From assembly GCA_022824305.1 (NCBI GenBank), contig JAJEAD010000060.1, positions 1-42,601 of the forward strand: DNA of 42,601 nucleotides, written 5' to 3'. This DNA comes from Gammaproteobacteria bacterium (GTDB lineage Bacteria; Pseudomonadota; Gammaproteobacteria; HK1). Shown one piece after another: positions 34,967 to 42,601 of this stretch; positions within the stretch are counted from its first letter, which is position 1; each line of letters opens with the position of its first letter. Under the pieces are notes generated by a model, which was not told the DNA's origin, ran no database searches, and saw nothing but the letters and a program-made list of their open reading frames with translations. Made by a program: the position numbers and the translations under genes.

Positions 34967-35040
34967 GCCGGCCCGTTGCCGAAGGTCGCCAAGGGACGAC
35001 TTCGAGCGCCGACTCGAGACCGTCGGAGACCTCGGGTACT

Positions 35041-35098
35041 CCCCTCTCCCCCTCGACCCCGCTGGCCGAGTCCAGGGTAGTCTCACATCGGAGAGGGG
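35041..35098. terminator. Possible bidirectional terminator between convergent genes
   Basis: CCCCTCTCC (35041-35049) and GGAGAGGGG (35090-35098) are exact inverted 9-bp arms with 40 bases between. They lie between the convergent ends of module 2 (34966) and the Uma2 gene (35109). There is no T-run, and the long loop makes this a weak call; it may instead be a copy of a REP-like repeat. Confidence 0.3.
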
Positions 35099-35108
35099 AA
35101 CATCCCCC

Positions 35109-36092
35109 CTATTCCCCCGGGATCTGCTCGCGCGCGCGGCGCCGGAAGTCGGCCTCGCCGGTGCACGCGAGCGCCGCCGCTACCAGAACCTCGGCCGGGA
35201 GTGCGCCGATGAGCTCCCGGTCCTCGGATGAGTCCAGGGCCGCTTCGATGCCCCGGGCCCGGAGCACCGCTCGGACGCTGGCCGCGCGCGCTTCCTCCTG
35301 GCCCCTCTCGTAGCCCCTGGCCTCTGCCTTCAGGCTCACCGAACGCGCGGTGGGGTCGTCCTCGGGCCGGGTGCCCTCACGCGCCCCCATCGCCAGGGCC
35401 ACCCGCTCCAGCGCGCGCATCGCCCCCGCCGACAGGGGATCCTCGGTCAGCGCCCGGAAGATCTCCTCCGCCTTCCACCCCGGAAGGGCCCGGCTCTCCG
35501 GCGCCTCCGCGTACCCTTGCTCCCGGCGCGCGTGGATCGCCAGTCCCGGCGTTCGCCGAGAGCTTCCCCACGGCACCAGCACCCAGATTTCGGGAAACCC
35601 GCTCTCCTGGTAGATCTCCAGCTTGCGCCGGCGCACGTCCGTGCTGTGGTCCACTTCCAGCGCCACGTCGGGCAGGGGATCCACGTCCACGTCGATCGCC
35701 GGTCCCAGGCGCACCCGATCCGGGTGCAGGTAAAGCACCTCGTCCGCCTGCATCAGCCAGCGCCTGCGCCCCGCCGCGTCGTGACGAACGAGGTCCGATG
35801 CGCCGAAGCACGCGATCCGCGACCCGCGCAGCATCGCGACCCGTTCGGCCATCTGCACCAGCCGCCGGGAGGGCCCCTCGTGGCAGGTGGAGGTGGGCTC
35901 GCTGACCTTCCACGCGGTCCCGGTGCGCCCGTCCCAGAACTCGAGGCGCCCCTCGTAGTGTTCGAGCGCACTCTCCGGCAGGTGAAAGGACTCGCAACCG
36001 GGGAAGTCCTCCGACCCGTACCCCGGCGCCTTGCCACCGTCTCGCGCCGAAGCCTCGTGCGCAGGCGTCTCCAACGCCGACCACTTCGCCAT
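35109..36092 (-). CDS. Uma2-family (DUF820) protein, longer form
   Basis: A 327-residue Uma2-type protein. The nuclease-like core is at about 125-200: DVDPLPDVALEVDHSTDVRRRKLEIYQESGFPEIWVLVPW, written here only to show Pro-Asp, the Glu of LEVD and the Arg/Lys cluster. A C-terminal helical Glu/Arg-rich region resembles the self-associating tails of the family. The ATG at 36092 has GGGAGG five bases upstream, so the longer frame is not needed. It is convergent with module 2 and faces away from glnT. Function unknown. It differs clearly from the 8389-9126 copy and is not a recent duplicate. Confidence 0.78.
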   Translation of the reverse strand: MAKWSALETPAHEASARDGGKAPGYGSEDFPGCESFHLPESALEHYEGRLEFWDGRTGTAWKVSEPTSTCHEGPSRRLVQMAERVAMLRGSRIACFGASDLVRHDAAGRRRWLMQADEVLYLHPDRVRLGPAIDVDVDPLPDVALEVDHSTDVRRRKLEIYQESGFPEIWVLVPWGSSRRTPGLAIHARREQGYAEAPESRALPGWKAEEIFRALTEDPLSAGAMRALERVALAMGAREGTRPEDDPTARSVSLKAEARGYERGQEEARAASVRAVLRARGIEAALDSSEDRELIGALPAEVLVAAALACTGEADFRRRAREQIPGE

Positions 36093-36686
36093 GTGCGCCT
36101 CCCTATGCCACGGCCCCTGGGACAGGGCGGGCGCCGTCCCGCCCCCGACCCGCACCGGAGGGCGGGCCACCGGGCACGAGCGTGCCACCGCGTCCCCGAC
36201 CCGGTCAAGGCTCGTGTCAGCCCCCCACGGAGGCTTCTCGCGCAGGAGGGAGCCAACCCCTCTCTCCCCTGGAGAGAGAGGGGGTCAGGGTGAGGGCCCG
36301 AGGAGGGATGGGGAGAGTGACGGCCCCCATACCTGGACAGCATGACCCTGCCGCGCAGCAGGCCCCGAGCGCCGCGAGCCCATCATTGCCGGGCACCGGG
36401 ACAACCGGCCTGCGACCCGACTCGGCAGACTGACCTTGCCATCTTCCTCTCCCCTGTCATCAGGGGGCGGCGACCCCGACCATCCGCTACAATCCGCGGC
36501 ATTCTGCCCGCTGCAGCCGGATCTCAAGGAGTCGAAAGCGGTGCGCATGAGCGCCAAGGCGTTCATCAACCAACTGATTGGCAAGTTTTTTGTCTGGAAA
36601 GCGCTGCTATTCCGACGAGTAGCGAAGAATCCGTCGAACTGGTCTTTTTTGTTTGTCCCGGCTGCGCCGGATCTGGAGGAAACAAC
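36093..36686. promoter_or_regulatory. Leader and promoter region of the glnT operon
   Basis: 594 bp between the divergent Uma2 and glnT starts. It contains a REP-like palindrome (36257-36283), a -10-like TACAAT (36488-36493), and an AT-rich leader (36545-36660) with two T6 runs (36586-36591 and 36645-36650). Each run follows a small inverted repeat: CCAA-CTGA-TTGG at 36570-36581, and CGACG/CGTCG at 36613-36617 and 36632-36636. AAGGAG (36526-36531) precedes a GTG at 36541 that opens a 67-codon frame overlapping glnT. Together this looks like an attenuator-style leader, but the stems are weak. Confidence 0.4.
36257..36283. repeat. REP-like palindromic repeat
   Basis: CCCCTCTCTCC (36257-36267), CCT, GGAGAGAGAGGGG (36271-36283): near-perfect arms with a two-base bulge, followed by GTCAGGGTGAGGGC. 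This pyrimidine/purine palindrome with a GTCAGGGTGAGGG tail is a style of intergenic repeat seen widely in GC-rich proteobacteria. Confidence 0.55.
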
Positions 36687-36744
36687 ATGGCGACCGACCT
36701 CTCAGCAGTCGCAAAATCCGAGGGAATCAAGTACTTCCTGGTGA
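36541..36744 (+). CDS. Possible 67-codon leader peptide upstream of glnT
   Basis: AAGGAG nine bases before a GTG (36541) opens a frame reading [20 protein letters not shown] and onward. It is hydrophobic and aromatic at first, and ends at 36744 inside glnT in another frame. It spans both T6 runs of the leader. I do not recognise it. It may be a regulatory leader peptide or chance; the later half is shadowed by glnT. Confidence 0.25.
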   Translation: MRMSAKAFINQLIGKFFVWKALLFRRVAKNPSNWSFLFVPAAPDLEETTWRPTSQQSQNPRESSTSW

Positions 36745-37994
36745 GCTTCGTGGACCTCTTCGGGGTGCTGCGTGCGAAGCTGGTGCCGGCGCGAGCGATC
36801 GGCGACATGCAGCAGGAAGGCGCGGGCTTCGCCGGCTTCGCGGCGTGGCTCGACATGACCCCGGCGGATTCCGACATGTTCGCGATTCCGGATCCCGACA
36901 GCCTCATCCAGCTCCCCTGGAAGCCGGAGGTGGGGTGGCTCGCCGCCGATCTCTGGATGGACGGCAAGGAGGTCGAAGGATCGCCCCGCATCATGCTCAA
37001 ACGGCAGATCGAGCGCGCGGACGCAAGGGGGCACCGCATGAAGAGCGGCGTCGAGTGCGAGTACTTCCTCATCGACGAGAGCGGCACGAACATCGCGGAC
37101 CCGCGCGACATCCAGGAGAAGCCCTGCTACGACCAGTCCGCCCTGATGCGCCGCTACGACGTCATCAGCGAGATCTGCGACGCCATGATCGGTCTCGGCT
37201 GGGGCCCCTACCAGAACGACCACGAGGACGCCAACGGCCAGTTCGAAATGAACTGGGACTACGACGACTGCCTCGTCACCGCCGACCGCCACAGCTTCTT
37301 CAAGTACATGGTGAAGTCGATCGCGGAGAAGCACGGACTGCGCGCCACCTTCATGCCGAAGCCCTTCTCCCACCTCACCGGCAACGGCTGCCACGCCCAC
37401 GTCTCGGTGTGGGACAGCACCGGCACGGAGAACCTCTTCCACAGCGATTCCGACGAGATGGGTCTCTCGCCGCTCGCCTACCAGTACCTGGGGGGCATCG
37501 TCCACAACGCGGAAGCGCTGTGCTCCTTCTTCAACCCCACCGTGAACAGCTACAAGCGCATCAACGCCCCGCCCACCACTTCGGGGGCGAGCTGGGCGCC
37601 CAACGCGGTGACCTACGGCGGCAACAACCGCACTCACATGATCCGGATCCCCGACAAGGGCCGCTTCGAGCTGCGCCTGATGGACGGCGCCGCGAACCCC
37701 CACCTGCTGCAGGCGGGAGTGCTCGCCGCGGGCCTGGACGGAGTCGAGAACGGGCGCGACCCGGGCAAGCGCCTCGATATCAACATGTACACCGAAGGCC
37801 ACCGGGCCCGCGGCGCGAAGAAGCTGCCTCTCAATCTGCTCGACGCCATCCGCACCACCGAGAAGAGCCGGGTGCTCCGGGACGCGATGGGAGCCGACGT
37901 CGTCGCAAGCTACTGCAAGCTCAGGCGCGACGAGTGGCAGCGCTACTCGTCGGCCATCACCCAGTGGGAACGGGATCACACCCTGGACTGCTGA
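36687..37994 (+). CDS. glnT: GlnT-type (type III) glutamine synthetase / gamma-glutamylmethylamide synthetase-like
   Basis: A 435-residue enzyme with the length and motif string of rhizobial GlnT and close relatives annotated as Gma[87 protein letters not shown] and [19 protein letters not shown]. The Asp50 equivalent is present (Asp23), while the GYEAP Glu is Trp (GASWAP). The Tyr of NMY is conserved. It ligates glutamate with ammonia or a small amine using ATP. The ATG at 36687 has GGAGG six bases upstream. It begins the glnT-cobS-cobT-amidase run with gaps of 20 and 14 bases and a 4-base overlap. GlnT versus GmaS cannot be separated by sequence alone. Confidence 0.88.
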   Translation: MATDLSAVAKSEGIKYFLVSFVDLFGVLRAKLVPARAIGDMQQEGAGFAGFAAWLDMTPADSDMFAIPDPDSLIQLPWKPEVGWLAADLWMDGKEVEGSPRIMLKRQIERADARGHRMKSGVECEYFLIDESGTNIADPRDIQEKPCYDQSALMRRYDVISEICDAMIGLGWGPYQNDHEDANGQFEMNWDYDDCLVTADRHSFFKYMVKSIAEKHGLRATFMPKPFSHLTGNGCHAHVSVWDSTGTENLFHSDSDEMGLSPLAYQYLGGIVHNAEALCSFFNPTVNSYKRINAPPTTSGASWAPNAVTYGGNNRTHMIRIPDKGRFELRLMDGAANPHLLQAGVLAAGLDGVENGRDPGKRLDINMYTEGHRARGAKKLPLNLLDAIRTTEKSRVLRDAMGADVVASYCKLRRDEWQRYSSAITQWERDHTLDC

Positions 37995-38014
37995 AGATTA
38001 GGGATACCAGACGA

Positions 38015-39016
38015 ATGACCGTGACACTGGATTCGAGCTCCGCCCACGCCGCGATGCGTACGCCGGACATCAAGGTATCGGTGCGGCAGACCTTCAACAT
38101 CGACGTGGACATGGAAGTCCCGGCCTTCGATCACCCCACCGAGCACGTCCCTCCGCTCGACGAGGCGTATCGTTTCGACCGGGACACCACCCTCGCCATC
38201 ATCGCCGGCTTCGCCTACAACCGCCGGGTGCTCATCCAGGGCTACCACGGCACCGGCAAGTCCACCCATATCGAGCAGGTCGCGGCACGGCTGAACTGGC
38301 CCTGCGTGCGGGTGAACCTCGACAGCCACATCAGCCGCATCGACCTCATCGGCAAGGACGCCATCGTGCTCAGGGAGGGACAGCAGGTCACCGAGTTCAA
38401 GCAGGGCATCATGCCCTGGGCCTACACGAGCGCCACCGCGCTGGTGTTCGACGAGTACGACGCGGGGCGCCCGGACGTGATGTTCGTCATTCAGCGGGTG
38501 CTCGAAGCGGAAGGGCGCCTAACGTTGCTCGACCAGTCGCGCGTGCTGCACCCGCACCCCGCCTTTCGCCTCTTCGCGACCTCCAACACCGTCGGCCTCG
38601 GCGACACCACCGGCCTGTACCACGGCACCCAGCAGATCAACCAGGGACAGATGGACCGCTGGAACATCGTGGCCACCCTGAACTACCTGTCCCATGACGC
38701 GGAAGTGGACATCGTGCTCGCCAAGGTGCCCTCCTACGACGACGAGGCCGGGCGCAAGACGATCGGCGCCATGGTCATGATGGCCGAGCTCACCCGCTCG
38801 GGATTCATGAACGGCGATCTGTCCACGGTGATGAGCCCGCGCACCGTGATCATCTGGGCGGAGAACGCGCTCATCTTTGACGACCTCGGTTTCGCGTTCC
38901 GGCTCACCTTCCTGAACAAGTGCGACGAAGTGGAACGGTCGGTGGTGGCGGAGTACTACCAGCGCTGCTTCGGGGTGGAGCTTCCGGAAACCGGCGTCCA
39001 GGCGAACCTCGCCTGA
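38015..39016 (+). CDS. cobS: CobS-type AAA+ ATPase
   Basis: A 333-residue MoxR-class AAA+ ATPase with the length and signature of CobS, the ATPase subunit of aerobic cobaltochelatase. It has [21 protein letters not shown] near the N-terminus, Walker [10 protein letters not shown] (76-84), Walker [10 protein letters not shown] (143-151), the sensor region [20 protein letters not shown] and [14 protein letters not shown]. With CobT it normally drives cobalt insertion by CobN. No cobN or other cobalamin gene lies in this window. It is 20 bases after glnT and 14 before cobT, and the ribosome site is weak (AGGGA). In this setting it may instead act as a generic enzyme activator, as CbbQ and NorQ do. 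Confidence 0.9.
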   Translation: MTVTLDSSSAHAAMRTPDIKVSVRQTFNIDVDMEVPAFDHPTEHVPPLDEAYRFDRDTTLAIIAGFAYNRRVLIQGYHGTGKSTHIEQVAARLNWPCVRVNLDSHISRIDLIGKDAIVLREGQQVTEFKQGIMPWAYTSATALVFDEYDAGRPDVMFVIQRVLEAEGRLTLLDQSRVLHPHPAFRLFATSNTVGLGDTTGLYHGTQQINQGQMDRWNIVATLNYLSHDAEVDIVLAKVPSYDDEAGRKTIGAMVMMAELTRSGFMNGDLSTVMSPRTVIIWAENALIFDDLGFAFRLTFLNKCDEVERSVVAEYYQRCFGVELPETGVQANLA

Positions 39017-39030
39017 GTCGCCGGCTGCCG

Positions 39031-40917
39031 GTGAAGGCCGACGACATCAGGGCCGCCGCGGGGCTCGAGGAGTTCCGCGCCGCCACCGCCTCGACTTCAC
39101 GGGCGATCGCCCGTGACGCCGAGGTGGAGGTGGAGTTCGTCTCCGACGCCCATTCCGTGAACGGCAACACCATCCGGCTGCGCCGCCCGCCGCTGGGCCT
39201 GCCCTATCCGGAGGTCAGCACGCTGCGCGGCCACGCCGATGCCGCGGCCCTGCGCGTGCGCCACCACGACCCTGCCCTGCACGACCGCCATGCCCCTCGC
39301 GACGGAGGCGCCCGCGCGGTGTTCAATGCGCTCGAGCAGGCCCGTTGCGAGGCACTCGGCGCCCGGCGCATGGCGGGGGTGGCCGGCAATCTCGACGCCG
39401 CGCTCGAGGAGCGCTACCAGTCCCAGGGATTCCCCGCTTTCGTCACCCGGGAACAGGCGCCGCTGGCGGAGATGGTCCGTCTCCTCGCGCGCGAAGCGCT
39501 CACCGGCCGGGAGCCGCCGCCGGCGGCCCGCAAGGCCTACGAGCTGTGGCGGGCCGAGCTCGAGGTGCGCATCGGTGCGTACATGCCCGAGCTCGAGTCC
39601 TGCTGCGAGGACCAGGCCGCCTTCGCCAGCGCCTTGCGCGGCCTGCTCAGGGACCTCGGCTTTCCGGAAGAGCCCCCCGAGTACGACCAGGATCCGGAGG
39701 ACTCGGAGCTCGAGGACGACGACACCAGCAGCGCGCTGCAGGAAGGCGAAGCGGGGGATGCGGAGTCCGGCACGCCGGAATCCATGGAAGGCACCGAAAT
39801 GCGCGACGCCGCGGAGGACGACGCCGGGGAAGCCGCCGATTCGCTCGACCGTCTCGACCCCAGCGCGATGGACTTCGGCGCCGACGACTCCGAGATGCCG
39901 GGGGAGGCCGCCTACCCGCCGCACGGCCGCAACGAGCCCGAGCGCCCCCACTACCATGCCTACTGCACCGCCTTCGACGAGATCGTCGACGCCACCGAGC
40001 TCTGCGAGGCGGACGAGCTCACCCGCCTGCGCCAGAATCTCGATCAGCAGCTCACTCCGCTGCAGGGCGTGATTGGCCGGCTCGCCAACCGCCTGCAGCG
40101 GCGCCTGCTCGCCCGGCAGACCCGGGCCTGGGAGTTCGACCTCGAAGAGGGCCTGCTCGACACGGCCCGGCTCGCCCGGGTGGTCGCGAACCCGCTGTAC
40201 TCGCTTTCCTACAAGCAGGAGAAGGAGACCCGATTCCGGGATACCGTGGTCACCCTGCTCATCGACAACTCGGGGTCGATGCGGGGGCGGCCCATCGTGG
40301 TAGCCGCCACCAGCGCCGACATCCTTGCCCGAACCCTCGAGCGCTGCGGCGTCCGGGTGGAGATCCTCGGATTCACCACCCGGGCCTGGAAGGGCGGCCA
40401 ATCCCGGGAGCGATGGCTCTCGGAGGGCAAGCGGGCCAACGCCGGTCGCCTCAACGACCTGCGCCACATCGTCTACAAGTCCGCGGACGCTCCCTGGCGA
40501 AGGGCGCGCAAGAGCCTCGGCATCATGCTGCGCGAGGGAATCCTCAAGGAGAACATCGACGGAGAGGCCCTTGCCTGGGCCTGCTCGCGCCTGCTCGCGC
40601 GGCCCGAGCAACGGAGAATCCTCGTGGTGATCAGCGACGGAGCGCCGGTCGACGACTCCACCCTTTCGGTGAATCCGAGCAGCTACCTGGAGCAGCACCT
40701 GCGCCAGGTCATTTCCTACATCGAGAACCAGACCTCGGTGGAGCTGCTCGCGATCGGCATCGGGCACGACGTCACCCGCTACTACCAGCGCGCAGTCACC
40801 CTCGTCGATGCCGAGCAGCTCGGAGGGGCGGTGATGGAACAACTCGCCGCACTCTTCGACTCCGACGCCCAGGAGGAAGGGCACCACCCGCGGCGGCGCG
40901 TGCGGCGCTCGGCGTGA
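39031..40917 (+). CDS. cobT: CobT-type protein with acidic linker and C-terminal VWA domain
   Basis: A 628-residue CobT relative. The N-terminal domain (about 1-200) contains [33 protein letters not shown] and [16 protein letters not shown] strongly acidic linker (about 205-300, many Asp/Glu) follows. The C-terminal von Willebrand A domain has the MIDAS motif DNSGS (412-416) with [11 protein letters not shown] later. This is the CobT layout that caps the CobS hexamer. It starts at GTG 39031, 14 bases after cobS, with no clear ribosome site, so coupling to cobS is likely. The stop overlaps the amidase start. The tight link to glnT and an amidase, rather than cobalamin genes, makes its client uncertain. 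Confidence 0.9.
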   Translation: MKADDIRAAAGLEEFRAATASTSRAIARDAEVEVEFVSDAHSVNGNTIRLRRPPLGLPYPEVSTLRGHADAAALRVRHHDPALHDRHAPRDGGARAVFNALEQARCEALGARRMAGVAGNLDAALEERYQSQGFPAFVTREQAPLAEMVRLLAREALTGREPPPAARKAYELWRAELEVRIGAYMPELESCCEDQAAFASALRGLLRDLGFPEEPPEYDQDPEDSELEDDDTSSALQEGEAGDAESGTPESMEGTEMRDAAEDDAGEAADSLDRLDPSAMDFGADDSEMPGEAAYPPHGRNEPERPHYHAYCTAFDEIVDATELCEADELTRLRQNLDQQLTPLQGVIGRLANRLQRRLLARQTRAWEFDLEEGLLDTARLARVVANPLYSLSYKQEKETRFRDTVVTLLIDNSGSMRGRPIVVAATSADILARTLERCGVRVEILGFTTRAWKGGQSRERWLSEGKRANAGRLNDLRHIVYKSADAPWRRARKSLGIMLREGILKENIDGEALAWACSRLLARPEQRRILVVISDGAPVDDSTLSVNPSSYLEQHLRQVISYIENQTSVELLAIGIGHDVTRYYQRAVTLVDAEQLGGAVMEQLAALFDSDAQEEGHHPRRRVRRSA

Positions 40918-42347
40918 GCGAGTCGCGGGAATCGATCGCCGCGCTCGGTCGCCGCCTGCGGAGCGGGGAGACGTCGGCCGAAGCGCTCGCCCGCCACTAC
41001 CTGGACCGCATCGAGGCGCTCGACCCCAGGCTCAACGCCTTTCGCCTGGTGTGCGCGGAGCGCGCGCTCGCGAGCGCGAGGGCGGCCGACGCCCAGCTCC
41101 GCGCCGGCATCGATCTGGGCCCCCTGCACGGCATTCCCTACGCGGCGAAAGACCTCTACGACGTGGCCGGACTGCCGACGAGCGCGGGCAGCCGCCTGCT
41201 CGAAGAGCGGCTCGCCGGAGACGACGCGACCGTGGTACGCCGTCTCGCCCGCGCGGGCATGGTGCTGCTCGGCAAGACCAACACCGTGCAGTTCGCCTAC
41301 GGGGGCGCCGGCGTCAATCACGACCACGGGACTCCGCACAACCCCTGGCACGCCACCCATCACCTGCCCGGCGGCTCGAGCAGCGGCTCCGGGGTGGCGG
41401 TGGGGGCCGGGCTCGCGCCGATGGCGCTCGGCAGCGACACCGGCGGCTCGGTGCGCATCCCCGCCGCGTTCTGCTCCACCACCGGCCTCAAGACCACCGT
41501 GGGACGGGTGAGCCGGGCCGGCGTCTACCCCTTGAGCTTCACGCTGGACTCCGTCGGCCCCCTGAGCGTCGGCGTGGAGGACGCAGCACTCGTGTACCAG
41601 GCGATGCACGGACCTGACCCGCGGGATGAGACCACCGTAGGGCACCCGGCGCACGACGTGCTCGCCCGGCTGCACGAGGGGGTGGCGGGGCTTCGCATCC
41701 GCTTCGCGGAGGGACTGCTCTTCGAAGACGTGGACCCGGAAGTGGAGGCTGCGGTGCGGGCCTGCGGAGCGGTGTTCGAAGCGCTCGGGGCCCACGTGGA
41801 CCACATCGACTTCCCGCAGGCGCGGGCCGCCCGGGAGCTCAATCCCCGCGGGTTGGTGATCGCGGCGGAAGCGTACGCGCTGAACCGGGACCTCGTCGAC
41901 GGGCACTTCGACGACCTCGACCCGATCGTCTCCTTCCGGATGGTCAAGGGAAGCGAGATCCCCGCACACGAGTACGTGGACATCATGCGCCGGCGCAATC
42001 TTCTGCGCGCGGAGACCCGGGCCGCCCTGCACGATGTCGATGCCCTCCTCGCCCCCACCGTGATGATCCCGCCGCCCCCGCTCGCCGACGCGGACCGCGA
42101 CCGGCACGCCTACTCGGAGACGAACCTCGCCTGCCTGCGCAATACCGCGCCCGGCAACATCCTCGACCTTTGCGGGCTGAGCGTGCCCTGCGGATTCACC
42201 GCCAGGGGCCTTCCCATCGGCCTCATGATCCATGCGAAGCCCTTCGACGAAGCCACGCTGCTGCGTATCGGACAGGCATTCCAGGACGCCACCGACTGGC
42301 ATCGCCGAAGCCCCGATCTCGCCTTTGCGGAGCGGGATCCGAGCTGA
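40914..42347 (+). CDS. Amidase-signature family enzyme
   Basis: A 477-residue amidase-signature hydrolase. The Ser-cisSer-Lys triad is Lys79 (PYAAKDLYD), Ser155 (PGGSSSGSG) and Ser179 ([15 protein letters not shown]); the 24-residue gap between the serines matches the family. C-terminal segments ([19 protein letters not shown]) are also typical of the non-GatA branch. The GTG start at 40914 overlaps the cobT stop by 4 bases, so it is the last gene of the glnT-cobS-cobT unit. It may hydrolyse a carboxamide or gamma-glutamylamide and give ammonia or amine to the upstream ligase. A substrate cannot be assigned. GatA is unlikely because gatB and gatC are absent. Confidence 0.88.
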   Translation: MSESRESIAALGRRLRSGETSAEALARHYLDRIEALDPRLNAFRLVCAERALASARAADAQLRAGIDLGPLHGIPYAAKDLYDVAGLPTSAGSRLLEERLAGDDATVVRRLARAGMVLLGKTNTVQFAYGGAGVNHDHGTPHNPWHATHHLPGGSSSGSGVAVGAGLAPMALGSDTGGSVRIPAAFCSTTGLKTTVGRVSRAGVYPLSFTLDSVGPLSVGVEDAALVYQAMHGPDPRDETTVGHPAHDVLARLHEGVAGLRIRFAEGLLFEDVDPEVEAAVRACGAVFEALGAHVDHIDFPQARAARELNPRGLVIAAEAYALNRDLVDGHFDDLDPIVSFRMVKGSEIPAHEYVDIMRRRNLLRAETRAALHDVDALLAPTVMIPPPPLADADRDRHAYSETNLACLRNTAPGNILDLCGLSVPCGFTARGLPIGLMIHAKPFDEATLLRIGQAFQDATDWHRRSPDLAFAERDPS

Positions 42348-42434
42348 CGACTCGCGGCTCCGGCATCCGGCGCCGACTCCTTCCGTCGTGGCCCCTCGCC
42401 GCACGGGCGGCGTTTTCGAGGGCGTGGGCGGCGG

Positions 42435-42462
42435 ACGACAGGCAGGGCGCTTTGGTTACAAT
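42435..42462 (+). promoter_or_regulatory. Possible promoter for the repeat-protein gene
   Basis: ACGACA (42435-42440) and TACAAT (42457-42462) are separated by 16 bases and lie 31 bases before the ATG at 42494. The -10 matches the consensus in five of six positions and the -35 in four. Confidence 0.4.
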
Positions 42463-42493
42463 TCAATGACGCTTTCCACCGAAGGGGCCGGTC

Positions 42494-42601
42494 ATGGGCA
42501 ATGCACCTGCGGATTCCATTCTGCGAAGGCACTACGAGCAGCAACGCAAGGCCGCGGGGGTCCCGGAGGACTCCATCCTCCGCCGTCACCACGAGCAGAT
42601 G
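42494..42601 (+). CDS. Partial gene, protein with tandem short repeats (runs off the window)
   Basis: Only the first 36 codons are present, from the ATG at 42494, eight bases after GAAGGG. They contain two copies of DSILRRH(Y/H)EQ, spaced by 19 residues (starting at Asp7 and Asp26) and joined by QRKAAGVPE. The DNA of the copies differs at synonymous positions, so this is an old, selected repeat rather than a fresh slippage product. The unit is charged and probably helical. I do not recognise the family. The rest lies outside the window. Confidence 0.6.
   Translation, partial: MGNAPADSILRRHYEQQRKAAGVPEDSILRRHHEQM

Noticed and set aside
36257..36302. A CRISPR repeat or Rho-independent terminator
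   Set aside because: It is a single palindromic unit without spacers or T-run and better fits a REP-type intergenic repeat.
36342..36686. An N-terminal extension of GlnT
   Set aside because: GlnT homologues are 435 residues, GGAGG directly precedes the ATG at 36687, and the extension has no GS homology.
39345..40913. A long in-frame N-terminal extension of the amidase
   Set aside because: It lies entirely over cobT in another frame, reads as Arg/Gly/Ala nonsense, and the GTG at 40914 gives a normal-length amidase.
36687..42347. A cobalamin biosynthesis operon
   Set aside because: Only cobS and cobT are present; cobN and every other cob gene are missing, and the partners are a GS-like ligase and an amidase.

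Overview
The window is GC-rich bacterial DNA, closely packed, with Shine-Dalgarno-type starts and GTG/TTG initiation. Its families (FCD-type GntR and MocR regulators, a GlnT-type glutamine synthetase, CobS/CobT, Arm-domain tyrosine recombinases, Uma2 proteins, IS1634-type and IS21-like fragments) fit a proteobacterium. I cannot place it more closely than that. No rRNA, tRNA or CRISPR array was seen.

The main theme is gamma-glutamyl and one-carbon/amine nitrogen metabolism. There are three glutamine-synthetase-superfamily genes (5289-6824, 27973-29382, 36687-37994). Two separate sets of split glutamate-synthase parts resemble MgsABC (N-methylglutamate synthase) or GlxBCD. Module 1 (minus strand, 6824 to 960) reads GS-like, class II amidotransferase, GXGXG protein, FMN/Fe-S synthase, unknown 129-aa protein, SDR, with a divergent GntR/FCD regulator at 7185. 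Module 2 (29587-34966, plus) reads amidotransferase, a GXGXG-FMN fusion, and a GltD-like flavoprotein fused to a degenerate FMN-synthase-like domain; the second GS-like gene lies divergently beside it. A third unit (36687-42347) reads glnT, cobS, cobT, amidase.

Between these lie a divergent pair, a molybdopterin oxidoreductase (9608-11662) and a MocR regulator (11964-13559); the regulator overlaps a DUF1989-GcvT fusion. Then come glyA, a CpdA-like phosphodiesterase, an amidohydrolase, a DUF2332 protein and an alpha/beta hydrolase. Folate-linked one-carbon enzymes (GcvT-like, GlyA) beside gamma-glutamyl-amine synthetases and N-methylglutamate-synthase-like complexes suggest catabolism of N-methylated or other primary amines. 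No N-methylglutamate dehydrogenase genes are present in the window, so the substrates are inferred only.

About 15.9-21.5 kb is a decayed mobile region: a tiny integrase remnant (16292), a secreted trypsin-like peptidase with tandem C-terminal repeats, 1.2 kb of gene-free but strongly hairpin-rich DNA (19318-19560), and a full-length but broken integrase (20058-21160). Other decay is an IS1634/IS21-like junction at the left edge, a PIN-toxin remnant (9200-9553) and an internally deleted GMC oxidoreductase (26817-27209). A gene with short tandem peptide repeats runs off the right edge.
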